Below, piece by piece: positions 1 to 6,705 of a stretch of DNA of 64,000 nucleotides. Position numbers and translations under genes: made by a program. The stretch is from contig CAVSDT010000002.1 of NCBI GenBank assembly GCA_963726825.1, positions 124,001 to 188,000 on the forward strand, written 5' to 3'. Each line of letters starts with the position of its first letter. Positions within the stretch are counted from its first letter, which is position 1. This DNA is from DATLGB01 sp963726825 (GTDB lineage Bacteria > Actinomycetota > Thermoleophilia > Solirubrobacterales > Solirubrobacteraceae). Below the pieces are notes generated by a model that did not search any database, was not told the DNA's origin, and saw only the letters and a program-made list of their open reading frames with translations.

Positions 1-670
1 CCACCCCCGCGGCGCGATCGGCGGCCAGAGCGGCCACGGCGGTGGGTGACAGCGGCTGCGGCAGGAGCCGCTCGCCGGTGCGCCCGGAGCACAGCTCGGC
101 CAGCGGGCCGGTCCCGCGTTCCGGCGGGCGGGTGGCCACCACGAGCGCGACGGACAGGTCCTCCAGCCGGTGGGCGAGATAGACGAGGAAGCGCAGGGAC
201 GGCTCGTCGGCCCACTGGGCGTCGTCGACGGTGATTAGCAGCGGCCGCTCGGCCGACAGGTCCGCCGCGACCCACCACAGCGCGTGGAGTGCCCGCGCCA
301 GCGCGGCCTCGGCGCCGCCGAGGTCCTCCGGTGCGGCGTCGAGCGCCTTGAGCGCCGCGCCCGCCGGACCGGCGAGGATCGCGGCGCGCGTCTCGCCCGA
401 GTAGCGCAACACGGAGCGCGAGACGAGCTGGTGCACGACGCCCCAGGCGAGGCCGGCCTCCGGCTCGTCACCGATCGCCCGCATGCGGACGAAGCCCATC
501 GACTTGGCGAGCGCGCGCGTGTCGTACACGAGGCGGGACTTGCCGATGCCGGGCGGCCCCTCGATCAGGACCAGGCCGCCGGACCCGCCGGCCGCGGCGT
601 GGAGGGCCTCCGTGACGCGCTGCAGCTCGCGGTCGCGCTCCAGCGTGGTGGTCGTCGCGGAACTCGTCAC
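1..670 (-). CDS. LuxR-type ATPase regulator, N-terminal part (cut by window edge)
   Basis: N-terminal ~223 residues of a large STAND-like ATPase regulator; the rest, presumably ending in a LuxR-type DNA-binding helix-turn-helix, lies beyond base 1. The reading frame is open from a GTG at 670 to the edge. A Walker A motif GPPGIGKS sits near residue 38 and a Walker B-like stretch LLITVDDAQWADEPSLRFL follows around residue 150, typical of AAA_16 domains of MalT/LuxR-family regulators. A GGGAGG ribosome site lies about 9 nt before the GTG. The start overlaps the long-frame stop of the upstream transporter gene by 4 nt (GTGA). Not seen: the DNA-binding domain, so the LuxR assignment rests on the ATPase architecture alone. 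Confidence 0.75.
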   Translation of the reverse strand, partial: MTSSATTTTLERDRELQRVTEALHAAAGGSGGLVLIEGPPGIGKSRLVYDTRALAKSMGFVRMRAIGDEPEAGLAWGVVHQLVSRSVLRYSGETRAAILAGPAGAALKALDAAPEDLGGAEAALARALHALWWVAADLSAERPLLITVDDAQWADEPSLRFLVYLAHRLEDLSVALVVATRPPERGTGPLAELCSGRTGERLLPQPLSPTAVAALAADRAAGV

Positions 671-1815
671 CGGCGCGAACCTCCCGGGAACGCAGGCGTA
701 CGCACCTCAGGTGGCCCGGAGGACAGGCTGCCCGTCGCCGGTGATCTTCTCCTGCTGCAGGATGCGGCGGTAGGCTTGAGGACCCGGCGGTAGGAGCGGT
801 ACTCGCGCCACAGGATCTGCAGGGTGGCCGCGGCCGGGATGGCCAACAACGCGCCGAGGACCCCGAACAGCGCCGAGCCGAACAGCACCGCGATCAGCAC
901 GACGATCGGCTGCACGTTGACGGTGCGCGACTGGATCCGCGGCTGGATGACCGTGTTCTCGATCTGCTGGTAGACGACGGCCCACACGACCCAGATGATC
1001 GTGTCCGTCGGGAAGTCCCCGAACAGCGTGACGAGAGCGACGATGATCGAGCCGACGGTCGCGCCGACCAGCGGGATCAGGTCGAGCAGGCCGACGATCA
1101 ACCCGAGCGCCGCCGCGTAGGGGACGCCGAGGATCGTGAGCACGAGCCAGGACGTGACGCCGGCCACGGTCGCCTGCGCTGCCGCCCCGGCGACGTAGCC
1201 CGCCACCGCCCGGCCGATGTCGCGCGCGGCGAGGCGGAGGTGCTCGCGGTGCGCGGCGGGGCGACCTGCGATGAAGTGCTCGATCCAGCCCTTGCCGCCC
1301 GAGAGCATGAAGGCGCTGAGGATCAGGATCGTGACGAGGGCGAAGAGCGAGTTCACGAGCGAGAGCCCGATGCCGGAGAGCACGCCGGCGGCGCTGCCGA
1401 GGGAGGAGACGAGCTTGGACGCCTGCTGCTGCAGCTGGCCCGTGATGTCGTAGTCGGCCTCGAGGCCCTTCAGCGTCTTGTTCTTGGCGACGAAGTCCTC
1501 GATGTCGTTGACGTAGCCCGGGAGCTGCTGGACGAGCTGGTTGACCTCGGTGACCAGCGGCGGGACGATGATCGCGCCGATCCCGATCGGGATCAGGATC
1601 ACCCCGAGGTAGACGACGGCGATCGCCAGGCCGCGGCGCTTGATGACGCGGCGGACGAGCTCCACCGGGGCGGCGAGCGCCACGGCGATGAACCCGCCGA
1701 GGACGATCCAGGTGATCGGCTGGCGCAGCAGGAAGACGAGGTAGAGCCCGATCACCGAGGCCACGACGATCGCGACCACGCGGACGACCGCGCGGGTGAA
1801 GGGCTCCTGGACCAT
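667..1815 (-). CDS. AI-2E family transporter (C-terminus probably frameshifted)
   Basis: Polytopic inner-membrane protein of the AI-2E/PerM (UPF0118) family, about 360 residues, which exports or exchanges small solutes; the substrate cannot be read from sequence. Several hydrophobic segments are visible: two near the N-terminus (residues ~10-60), one at ~65-90, then a cluster from ~155 to ~340 with the usual family stretch GLLDLIPLVGATVGSIIVAL. The last ~40 residues in this frame (after LWREYRSYRRVLK) use rare AGG-AGA-AGA codons and many A/T third positions. The neighbouring frame continues as YRRILQQEKITGDGQPVLRAT with a stop at 707-709 and almost pure G/C third positions, so a 1-nt frameshift near 775 is likely. 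Confidence 0.85.
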   Translation of the reverse strand: MVQEPFTRAVVRVVAIVVASVIGLYLVFLLRQPITWIVLGGFIAVALAAPVELVRRVIKRRGLAIAVVYLGVILIPIGIGAIIVPPLVTEVNQLVQQLPGYVNDIEDFVAKNKTLKGLEADYDITGQLQQQASKLVSSLGSAAGVLSGIGLSLVNSLFALVTILILSAFMLSGGKGWIEHFIAGRPAAHREHLRLAARDIGRAVAGYVAGAAAQATVAGVTSWLVLTILGVPYAAALGLIVGLLDLIPLVGATVGSIIVALVTLFGDFPTDTIIWVVWAVVYQQIENTVIQPRIQSRTVNVQPIVVLIAVLFGSALFGVLGALLAIPAAATLQILWREYRSYRRVLKPTAASCSRRRSPATGSLSSGPPEVRTPAFPGGSRR

Positions 1816-1821
1816 CGGGCG

Positions 1822-2685
1822 CTAGCTCAGCAGCCGCGAGCTGATGCCCGCGACGCCGAGCATCCCGGGACCGGAGTGGGTGCCGATCACGGGCCCGATC
1901 TCGGACACGAACAACGGCTCGGTCCCGAAGATGTCGCGGCCCGCGTCGACGAGCACCTGGGCCCGATCCGGGGCGGCGCTGTGCTGCACGGCGAAGCGGT
2001 CGTCGCCGCGGTCCTTGCGCTCCTGCAGGTGCTCGATCAGCCGAGCCACGACCTTGCCCGACGTGCGGACCCGCTCGATCGGCTCGATCTCCTTGCCGAG
2101 CGTCAGGATCGGCTTGATCTTCAGGGCCGTGCCGACGTAGGCCTGGGCGGCGCCGATGCGGCCGCCGCGGCGCAGGAACTCGAGCGTGTCGACCGCGAAC
2201 CAGGTCATCAGCTCCTTGCGCAGCGCCCGGGCGGCGTCGGCGGCCCCGGCGGCGTCGGCGCCCTTGCGCGCGGCGCCGGCGGCGGCCAGCGCGACGAGGC
2301 CCAGACCGCCGCAGCAGGTCTCGGAGTCCACGACGGCGATGCGCTCGGCGGCGACGCCCTGCTCGACCAGCGCGTCACGTGCCTGCCCGGCGGCCCCGAC
2401 CGTCCCGGAGATGCCGCCGGAGAGGTGGACGGAGACGATGTCGTCGCCGGCGGCCACGATCGGCTCGTAGACCGCGAGGAAGTCACCGACGGAGGGCTGC
2501 GACGTCGTCGGCAGGTCCTTCGCCGTGCGCAGGTGCTCGTAGAAGCCGTCGTAGCCGGGCAGGTCGGACTCGCGGTCCGTGCGCCCGTTCCAGTTCAGGT
2601 ACAGCGAGACGAGCTCGATGCCGGCGCGCTCGACGAGGTCGCGCGGCAGATAGCTCGTGGTGTCCATGACGACCCTGACCCCCAT
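1822..2685 (-). CDS. DegV family protein
   Basis: 287-residue DegV/FakB-type protein. Family members are two-domain proteins that bind a fatty acid; FakB presents it to the kinase FakA, but no FakA-like DAK2 gene is in the window. Visible family signatures are an N-terminal VVMDTTSYLP strand, TTSQPSVGDF near residue 65 with the fatty-acid-contacting TS, LSGGISGTVGAAGQAR near 95, and VGTALKIKPILTL near 170. I chose the ATG at 2685 rather than the longer frame from 2874, because the extra codons are antisense to the next gene. A -10 box TAGGGT (complement 2693-2698) lies 7 nt before the ATG, which implies a leaderless mRNA from a promoter shared with the divergent gene at 2711. Confidence 0.85.
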   Translation of the reverse strand: MGVRVVMDTTSYLPRDLVERAGIELVSLYLNWNGRTDRESDLPGYDGFYEHLRTAKDLPTTSQPSVGDFLAVYEPIVAAGDDIVSVHLSGGISGTVGAAGQARDALVEQGVAAERIAVVDSETCCGGLGLVALAAAGAARKGADAAGAADAARALRKELMTWFAVDTLEFLRRGGRIGAAQAYVGTALKIKPILTLGKEIEPIERVRTSGKVVARLIEHLQERKDRGDDRFAVQHSAAPDRAQVLVDAGRDIFGTEPLFVSEIGPVIGTHSGPGMLGVAGISSRLLS

Positions 2686-2692
2686 CGGCCGG

Positions 2693-2702
2693 ACCCTACC
2701 GT
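2693..2702. promoter_or_regulatory. interlocked divergent -10 boxes, degV / thioredoxin-fold gene
   Basis: Ten bases of form ANNNTANNNT. The + strand reads TACCGT (2697-2702), 8 nt before the GTG at 2711. The - strand reads TAGGGT (2698-2693), 7 nt before the ATG at 2685. The two boxes share the central TA, and the divergent start codons are only 25 nt apart. No clear -35 was seen on either side. Confidence 0.5.
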
Positions 2703-2710
2703 CCGTCGGC

Positions 2711-2956
2711 GTGCCGGCGAAGCTGTACCGCTGCCTGACCCCCACCGACCGCCTCTGTCCGTGCGGGCGCGTGGCACGGGAGCTGCGCCGCCAGGGCGTC
2801 GCGTTCGAGACGGAGCGGGTCGCGCTGCGGGCCAACGGCCGTGACGGCATCGACGCGCTCACGGGCCAGCGCAAGGTCCCCCTGCTCGTGCTCGACGGCG
2901 AGGCGATCGTCGACTCGCACCGGATCGTCGAGCACCTGCGCTGGCGCGCGGGCTAG
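2711..2956 (+). CDS. small glutaredoxin/GST N-terminal-like protein
   Basis: 81-residue single-domain protein with the thioredoxin fold of glutathione S-transferase N-terminal domains or glutaredoxins. It starts with a strand (AKLYRCL), carries a Cys-rich turn with CPCGRV near residue 15, then GQRKVPLLVLDGEAIVDSHR with the cis-proline (VP) and the Asp-Ser that in GSTs contacts thiol ligands. The Cys-Pro-Cys arrangement differs from the usual CxxC, so redox activity is uncertain. The GTG at 2711 is chosen over the longer frame because it follows the shared promoter; an upstream start would run into degV. Its 3' end overlaps the convergent mtnA gene by 4 nt. Confidence 0.7.
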   Translation: MPAKLYRCLTPTDRLCPCGRVARELRRQGVAFETERVALRANGRDGIDALTGQRKVPLLVLDGEAIVDSHRIVEHLRWRAG

Positions 2957-3948
2957 GCCGGCAGGCGGGTCACGCCCGCCTCCGTGACGAGCGCCCACAC
3001 GAGCTCGGCGGGGGTGACGTCGAAGGCCGGGTTGCGGATCGGCGTGCCCGGCATCGACCAGGCGCCGCGCACCTCGTCGGCGTCGCGCTCCTCGATCTCG
3101 ATGTCGCGGCCGGTCGGGGTCGCGTGGTCGACCGAGGAGGACGGGCCCGCCGCGACGAAGGGGATGTCCGCCGCCCGCGCGGCGAGCGCCAGGGGGTAGG
3201 TGCCGACCTTGTTGACGACGTCCCCGTTGGCCGCGACGCGGTCCAGGCCGGTGACCACCGCGTGGACCTCGCCGCGGGCGATCAGGCCGGGGACCGCGGA
3301 GTCGACGGCGATGGCGTGCGAGACGCCGGCGCGGTCGAGCTCCCACGCGGTCAGCCGGGCGCCCTGCAGCAGCGGGCGCGTCTCGCACGCGAGCACGTGG
3401 ACCTCGCGGCGGTCGGCGAGCGCGAGGATCACGCCCAGGCCCGACCCGCGGCCGGACGCGGCCAGCGCGCCGGAGTTGCAGACGGTGGCGACCGTGACCG
3501 GCCCAGGCGGCAGGACCGCCTCGAGCGCGTCGGCCCCGTGCTCGGCGAGGGCGGCGCTGAAGGCGATGTCCTCGGCCTCGATCGCGCGCGCCTCCGCGAT
3601 GGCCGCGGCTTCCACCCCGCCCGCGGGGTGCGGCGGCGGGGCGGCATCCGCCGCGTGGCAGGCCGCGCGGACGCGGTCGACCGCCCAGGCGAGGTTCGCC
3701 GCCGTCGGGCGGGCGGAGCGCAGCGTGCGCCACGCGCGGTCGAGGTCGGCCGGGTCGCGCTGGACGGCCAGGGCCAGCCCGTAGGCGGCCGCCACGCCGA
3801 TCAGCGGGGCGCCGCGGACGGCGAGGCGGCGGATCGCGTCGGCGGTGTCGTCGGCGCCCTCGAGCTCGAGCACGACCTCGTCGTGGGGCAGCCGGGTCTG
3901 GTCGAGGATCAGCAGGCGGTCCCCGGTGAACTCGAGCGGTCGGGCCAT
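2953..3948 (-). CDS. mtnA: S-methyl-5-thioribose-1-phosphate isomerase
   Basis: 331-residue MtnA, which isomerises methylthioribose-1-phosphate to methylthioribulose-1-phosphate in the methionine salvage pathway (EC 5.3.1.23). Family signatures are clear: RGAPLIGVAAAYGLAL near residue 45, ATVCNSGALAASGRGSGLG with the catalytic Cys near 155, ACETRPLLQGARLTAWEL near 185, and GLDRVAANGDVVNKVGTYPL with the catalytic Asp near 235. Length is normal for eIF2B-alpha-like isomerases. No other methionine-salvage gene is adjacent, but metH lies 12 kb away. The ATG at 3948 sits 9 nt after a -10 box TAGGCT (complement 3958-3963), so the gene is probably leaderless. Confidence 0.93.
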   Translation of the reverse strand: MARPLEFTGDRLLILDQTRLPHDEVVLELEGADDTADAIRRLAVRGAPLIGVAAAYGLALAVQRDPADLDRAWRTLRSARPTAANLAWAVDRVRAACHAADAAPPPHPAGGVEAAAIAEARAIEAEDIAFSAALAEHGADALEAVLPPGPVTVATVCNSGALAASGRGSGLGVILALADRREVHVLACETRPLLQGARLTAWELDRAGVSHAIAVDSAVPGLIARGEVHAVVTGLDRVAANGDVVNKVGTYPLALAARAADIPFVAAGPSSSVDHATPTGRDIEIEERDADEVRGAWSMPGTPIRNPAFDVTPAELVWALVTEAGVTRLPA

Positions 3949-3957
3949 GGTGGCCGA

Positions 3958-3967
3958 AGCCTAGGCT
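3958..3967. promoter_or_regulatory. palindromic divergent -10 boxes, mtnA / ABC transporter
   Basis: Perfect 10-bp palindrome AGCCTAGGCT. Each strand reads TAGGCT as a -10 box: + strand 3962-3967, 10 nt before the ATG at 3978; - strand 3963-3958, 9 nt before the mtnA ATG at 3948. The start codons are 29 nt apart, so one element probably drives both genes. Confidence 0.5.
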
Positions 3968-3977
3968 GGCCCGTCCG

Positions 3978-4835
3978 ATGACCGCCCTCTCCGTCACCGG
4001 CCTGCACAAGCGCTACGGGCGCTTCGAGGCGCTCAAGGGCGTCGACCTCGAGGTCGGCGACGGGCAGCTCGTGGGCCTGCTCGGGCCCAACGGGGCGGGC
4101 AAGTCGACGCTGGTCAAGATCGCCTGCGGGCTCGTGCGCCCGACGGCGGGCACGGCGCTCGTGACCGGGCAGCCGGCCGGCTCGCCGGCGGCGGGGCGCG
4201 CGCTGGGCTACCTCGCCGAGCTGTTCCGCTTCCCCGACTGGGCCTCCGCCGACGAGGTGCTCGAGCTGCACGCCAGGCTCGCGGGGGCGCGGCTGGACGC
4301 CGCCGCCAAGGCGCGGCTGCTCGGCCGCGTCGGCCTCGACGGCGAGGGGCGGCGCCGCGTCGGGACGATGTCGAAGGGCATGCAGCAACGCCTCGGCATC
4401 GCCCAGGCGCTGGTCGGCTCGCCCCGGCTGCTGCTCCTCGACGAGCCGACGAGCGCCCTCGATCCCGCCGGACGCCGGCTGGTGCGCGACCTGCTCGAGT
4501 CGCTGCGGGCGGACGGGGTCGCCGTGCTGCTGAACTCGCACCTCCTGTCGGAGGTCGAGCTCGTCTGCGACCACGTCGCGATCATCGCCCGCGGCGAGGT
4601 GGTGGCGGCCGGGACGCCCGCCGAGCTCTCCCACGCAGGCGGCGTCGAGGTCGAGACGGCGGCCGGCCCGCGCGTCTGGCCGGACGCCACGCGCGAGGAC
4701 GCCCCGCGGATCGTCGCCGAGCTCGTGACGGCGGGCGAGCAGGTCTTCGGGGTGCGGGTGCTGCGCTCCTCGCTGGAGGACGAGTACCTCAAGGCGATCG
4801 GCCGCCCGCCGGTCGTGGAGGTCCCCGCGCCGTGA
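3978..4835 (+). CDS. ABC transporter ATP-binding protein
   Basis: 285-residue ATPase subunit of an ABC-2 type exporter. Walker A is GPNGAGKST (residues ~36-44), the ABC signature is MSKGMQQRLGIAQAL (~135), Walker B is LLLLDEPTSALDP (~152), and the H-loop is LLNSHLLSEVE (~185). After residue ~215 there is a CcmA-like C-terminal extension. The next gene encodes the permease and overlaps the stop, so the two form one operon and presumably one exporter. The substrate is unknown. Start chosen at the ATG 10 nt after the palindromic -10 element shared with mtnA. Confidence 0.9.
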   Translation: MTALSVTGLHKRYGRFEALKGVDLEVGDGQLVGLLGPNGAGKSTLVKIACGLVRPTAGTALVTGQPAGSPAAGRALGYLAELFRFPDWASADEVLELHARLAGARLDAAAKARLLGRVGLDGEGRRRVGTMSKGMQQRLGIAQALVGSPRLLLLDEPTSALDPAGRRLVRDLLESLRADGVAVLLNSHLLSEVELVCDHVAIIARGEVVAAGTPAELSHAGGVEVETAAGPRVWPDATREDAPRIVAELVTAGEQVFGVRVLRSSLEDEYLKAIGRPPVVEVPAP

Positions 4836-5677
4836 TGGTCCTCGTCCGCTTCACCCTGCGCGAGGCCCTGCGCCGGCGCGTGTTCGTCGTGGTGGCGGTC
4901 CTGACGCTCGCCTTCCTGGTCCTCTACACGCTCGGCGTCCGCGAGGCGTTCCAGACGGCCGACCAGTTCGCTGGGGGCGTGGCGGGGGTCGACCCCGACA
5001 CCGTCGTCGGTTCCACGATGCTCGGCCTGGCGATGTTCGCGACGCTGTTCCTCGGCGTCGTGCTGGCCATCTTCCTCACGCTCGGCGCCGTCCGCGGCGA
5101 CGCCGACCGTGGGCTGCTGCAGCCGATCGTCGTGCGGCCGCGCTCGCGGGCGCAGGTCTACCTCGCCCGGCTGCTGGCGGCCGGGGGCGTCAGCGCCGTC
5201 TACGCGATCGTCGTCTACGCGGCCGCCGTGCTCCTGACGCGCAGCGCCGGGGACTTCTTCCCGAGCGACGTCGTCAGCCCGGCGCTGGCGCTGGCGCTGG
5301 GGGTCGTGATCGTGTCGGCCCTGTCGCTGCTGGGCTCCGTCCTGCTCGCGTCCACGGCGAACGGCATCGCGGTGTTCATGGCCTTCGGCGCCGGCCTGGT
5401 CGCGGGGGTGCTCGGCCAGGTCGGGCGCGCCCTCAACAACGCCACGCTGACCGACGTCGGCGACCTCACGGCCTACGCGCTGCCCTTCGAGGCGCTCTAC
5501 CAGCACGCCCTGTTCGACCTCACCAGCAGCGCCGGGGGCCTCACGACGTTCGTCCTGCAGCTCGGGCCGCTCGGCGGCGCGCGCGACGGCGGCGCCGGCA
5601 TCTGGCCGTTCGCGCTCGCCTACCTGGCGGTCGTCGTCGCGCTCGGCGTGGTCGCGTTCCGTCGGCGCGACCTGTAG
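4832..5677 (+). CDS. ABC-2 type transporter permease
   Basis: 281-residue integral membrane subunit partnering the ATPase just upstream. About six hydrophobic segments are visible: VFVVVAVLTLAFLVLYTLG near the N-terminus, a pair around residues 60-90, AGGVSAVYAIVVYAAAVLL near 115, one at ~150-175, and a last one before the C-terminal FRRRDL. This matches ABC2_membrane_2/NosY-like permeases. The start is GTG at 4832 or the adjacent ATG at 4835; both overlap the upstream stop, showing translational coupling. It ends 5 nt before the convergent grxD stop. Confidence 0.85.
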   Translation: MMVLVRFTLREALRRRVFVVVAVLTLAFLVLYTLGVREAFQTADQFAGGVAGVDPDTVVGSTMLGLAMFATLFLGVVLAIFLTLGAVRGDADRGLLQPIVVRPRSRAQVYLARLLAAGGVSAVYAIVVYAAAVLLTRSAGDFFPSDVVSPALALALGVVIVSALSLLGSVLLASTANGIAVFMAFGAGLVAGVLGQVGRALNNATLTDVGDLTAYALPFEALYQHALFDLTSSAGGLTTFVLQLGPLGGARDGGAGIWPFALAYLAVVVALGVVAFRRRDL

Positions 5678-5682
5678 CGCGA

Positions 5683-6096
5683 CTAGAGCTTGTTCTCGAT
5701 GGTGAGCGGCGGGCCCTCGGGCGTGGTCGGCTCGGGGATCGTGTCCTCCGGCGGGACCGCGTCGACGCCGAGGGCCTCGTGCAGCTCGCCCGTCTCGTAC
5801 ATCTCGGCCACGATGTCGGCGCCGCCGATCAGCTCCCCGCCCTTGAACAGCTGCGGGATCGTGGGCCAGTTCGACAGGGCGGAGAGCTCCTGGCGGATGC
5901 GCGGGTCCGGGAGGATGTCGACCGCCGCGAACGGCACGCCGATGGCCTCGAGGGTCGCGACGGTGCGGGCGGAGAAGCCGCAGCGCGGCATCTCGGGGGT
6001 CCCCTTCATGAAGAGGATGACGTCGTGCTCGTCGATCGCGCCCTTGATGGCGTCGCGGATCGTGTTCTCGGCGGTGTCGGACACGGGTGACCTCAC
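5683..6096 (-). CDS. grxD: monothiol glutaredoxin, Grx4/GrxD type
   Basis: 137-residue class II (CGFS) monothiol glutaredoxin. The active-site motif CGFS follows VILFMKGTPEMPR near residue 38. WPTIPQLF (cis-Pro) and GGADIVAEMYETGEL (glutathione-binding GG and D) follow as in E. coli GrxD. These proteins coordinate a [2Fe-2S] cluster with glutathione and partner BolA. The GTG start at 6096 overlaps the stop of bolA by 4 nt, so the pair is translationally coupled. A downstream GTG (VSDTAEN) at 6084 is possible. The C-terminal ~25-residue Pro/Glu-rich tail (PPEDTIPEPTTPEGPP) is longer than usual. Confidence 0.92.
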   Translation of the reverse strand: MRSPVSDTAENTIRDAIKGAIDEHDVILFMKGTPEMPRCGFSARTVATLEAIGVPFAAVDILPDPRIRQELSALSNWPTIPQLFKGGELIGGADIVAEMYETGELHEALGVDAVPPEDTIPEPTTPEGPPLTIENKL

Positions 6097-6311
6097 TCGG
6101 TCGAAGTCTTCAGGGACAGGGCATGGACACGGTCACCGAGTTCGTCGCCGAAGATCTCGTAGACGAGCTGGTGCTGCTGGATGCGGCTCTTGCCCGCGAA
6201 GGCGGGGGAGACGACCTCGGCACGGAAGTGCTGTCCGTCACCGGTCACCTCGGCGTGCGCGTCGGGCAGACCGGCCTCGATGCGGGACTTGATCTCGTCC
6301 GTGCTGACCAC
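6093..6311 (-). CDS. bolA: BolA family protein
   Basis: 72-residue BolA-type protein with the KH-like fold. The core reads AEVTGDGQHFRAEVVSPAFAGKSRIQQHQLVYEIFGDEL; the GQHF loop, the SRIQQHQLVY helix with its conserved His, and the C-terminal HALSLKT strand match BolA/IbaG. BolA proteins bind CGFS glutaredoxins through a [2Fe-2S] cluster, and the next gene encodes exactly that partner. The GTG start lies 7 nt after a -10 box TAGCGT (complement 6319-6324), so a leaderless mRNA is likely. The divergent erpA gene starts 40 nt away. Confidence 0.9.
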   Translation of the reverse strand: MVSTDEIKSRIEAGLPDAHAEVTGDGQHFRAEVVSPAFAGKSRIQQHQLVYEIFGDELGDRVHALSLKTSTE

Positions 6312-6351
6312 GGGCCAGACGCTAGCAAGTCCGCGCTATCCTTTCTGAAGC

Positions 6352-6705
6352 ATGATCACCTTCACGGACAAGGGCGCAGACAAGGTCCAGGAGTTCCTGG
6401 CCGGCCAGAGCGCGGACATCGCAACCGCCGGCCTGCGCGTCGGTGTCAAGGGTGGCGGCTGCTCCGGCTTCCAGTACGCCCTCGCGTTCGACAACCAGCG
6501 CGACGACGACACCGTCTTCGAGGACCACGGCCTGCGCATCCTGGTCGACAACCCGAGCCTGCCGTACGTGCGCGGCGCGGTGGTCGACTACGTCGACGGC
6601 CTGCAGGGCGCCGGCTTCAAGGTCGAGAACCCGAACATCATCGCGGCCTGCGGCTGCGGCTCCTCGTTCCGCGTCGCGGACGAGGAAGAGGTCTCCGCCG
6701 TCTGA
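6352..6705 (+). CDS. erpA: iron-sulfur cluster insertion protein ErpA / A-type carrier
   Basis: 117-residue A-type Fe-S carrier that accepts a cluster from a scaffold and inserts it into target proteins. The three cluster-ligand Cys are present: GGCSGFQYAL (~residue 37-46) and the C-terminal ACGCGSSF (~101-108). The length and the internal motif NPNIIAACGCG fit the HesB/IscA/ErpA family. It is divergent from bolA-grxD, giving a small Fe-S trafficking group. The ATG is 9 nt after a -10 box TATCCT (6337-6342). Assignment to ErpA rather than IscA or SufA is not certain. Confidence 0.9.
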   Translation: MITFTDKGADKVQEFLAGQSADIATAGLRVGVKGGGCSGFQYALAFDNQRDDDTVFEDHGLRILVDNPSLPYVRGAVVDYVDGLQGAGFKVENPNIIAACGCGSSFRVADEEEVSAV

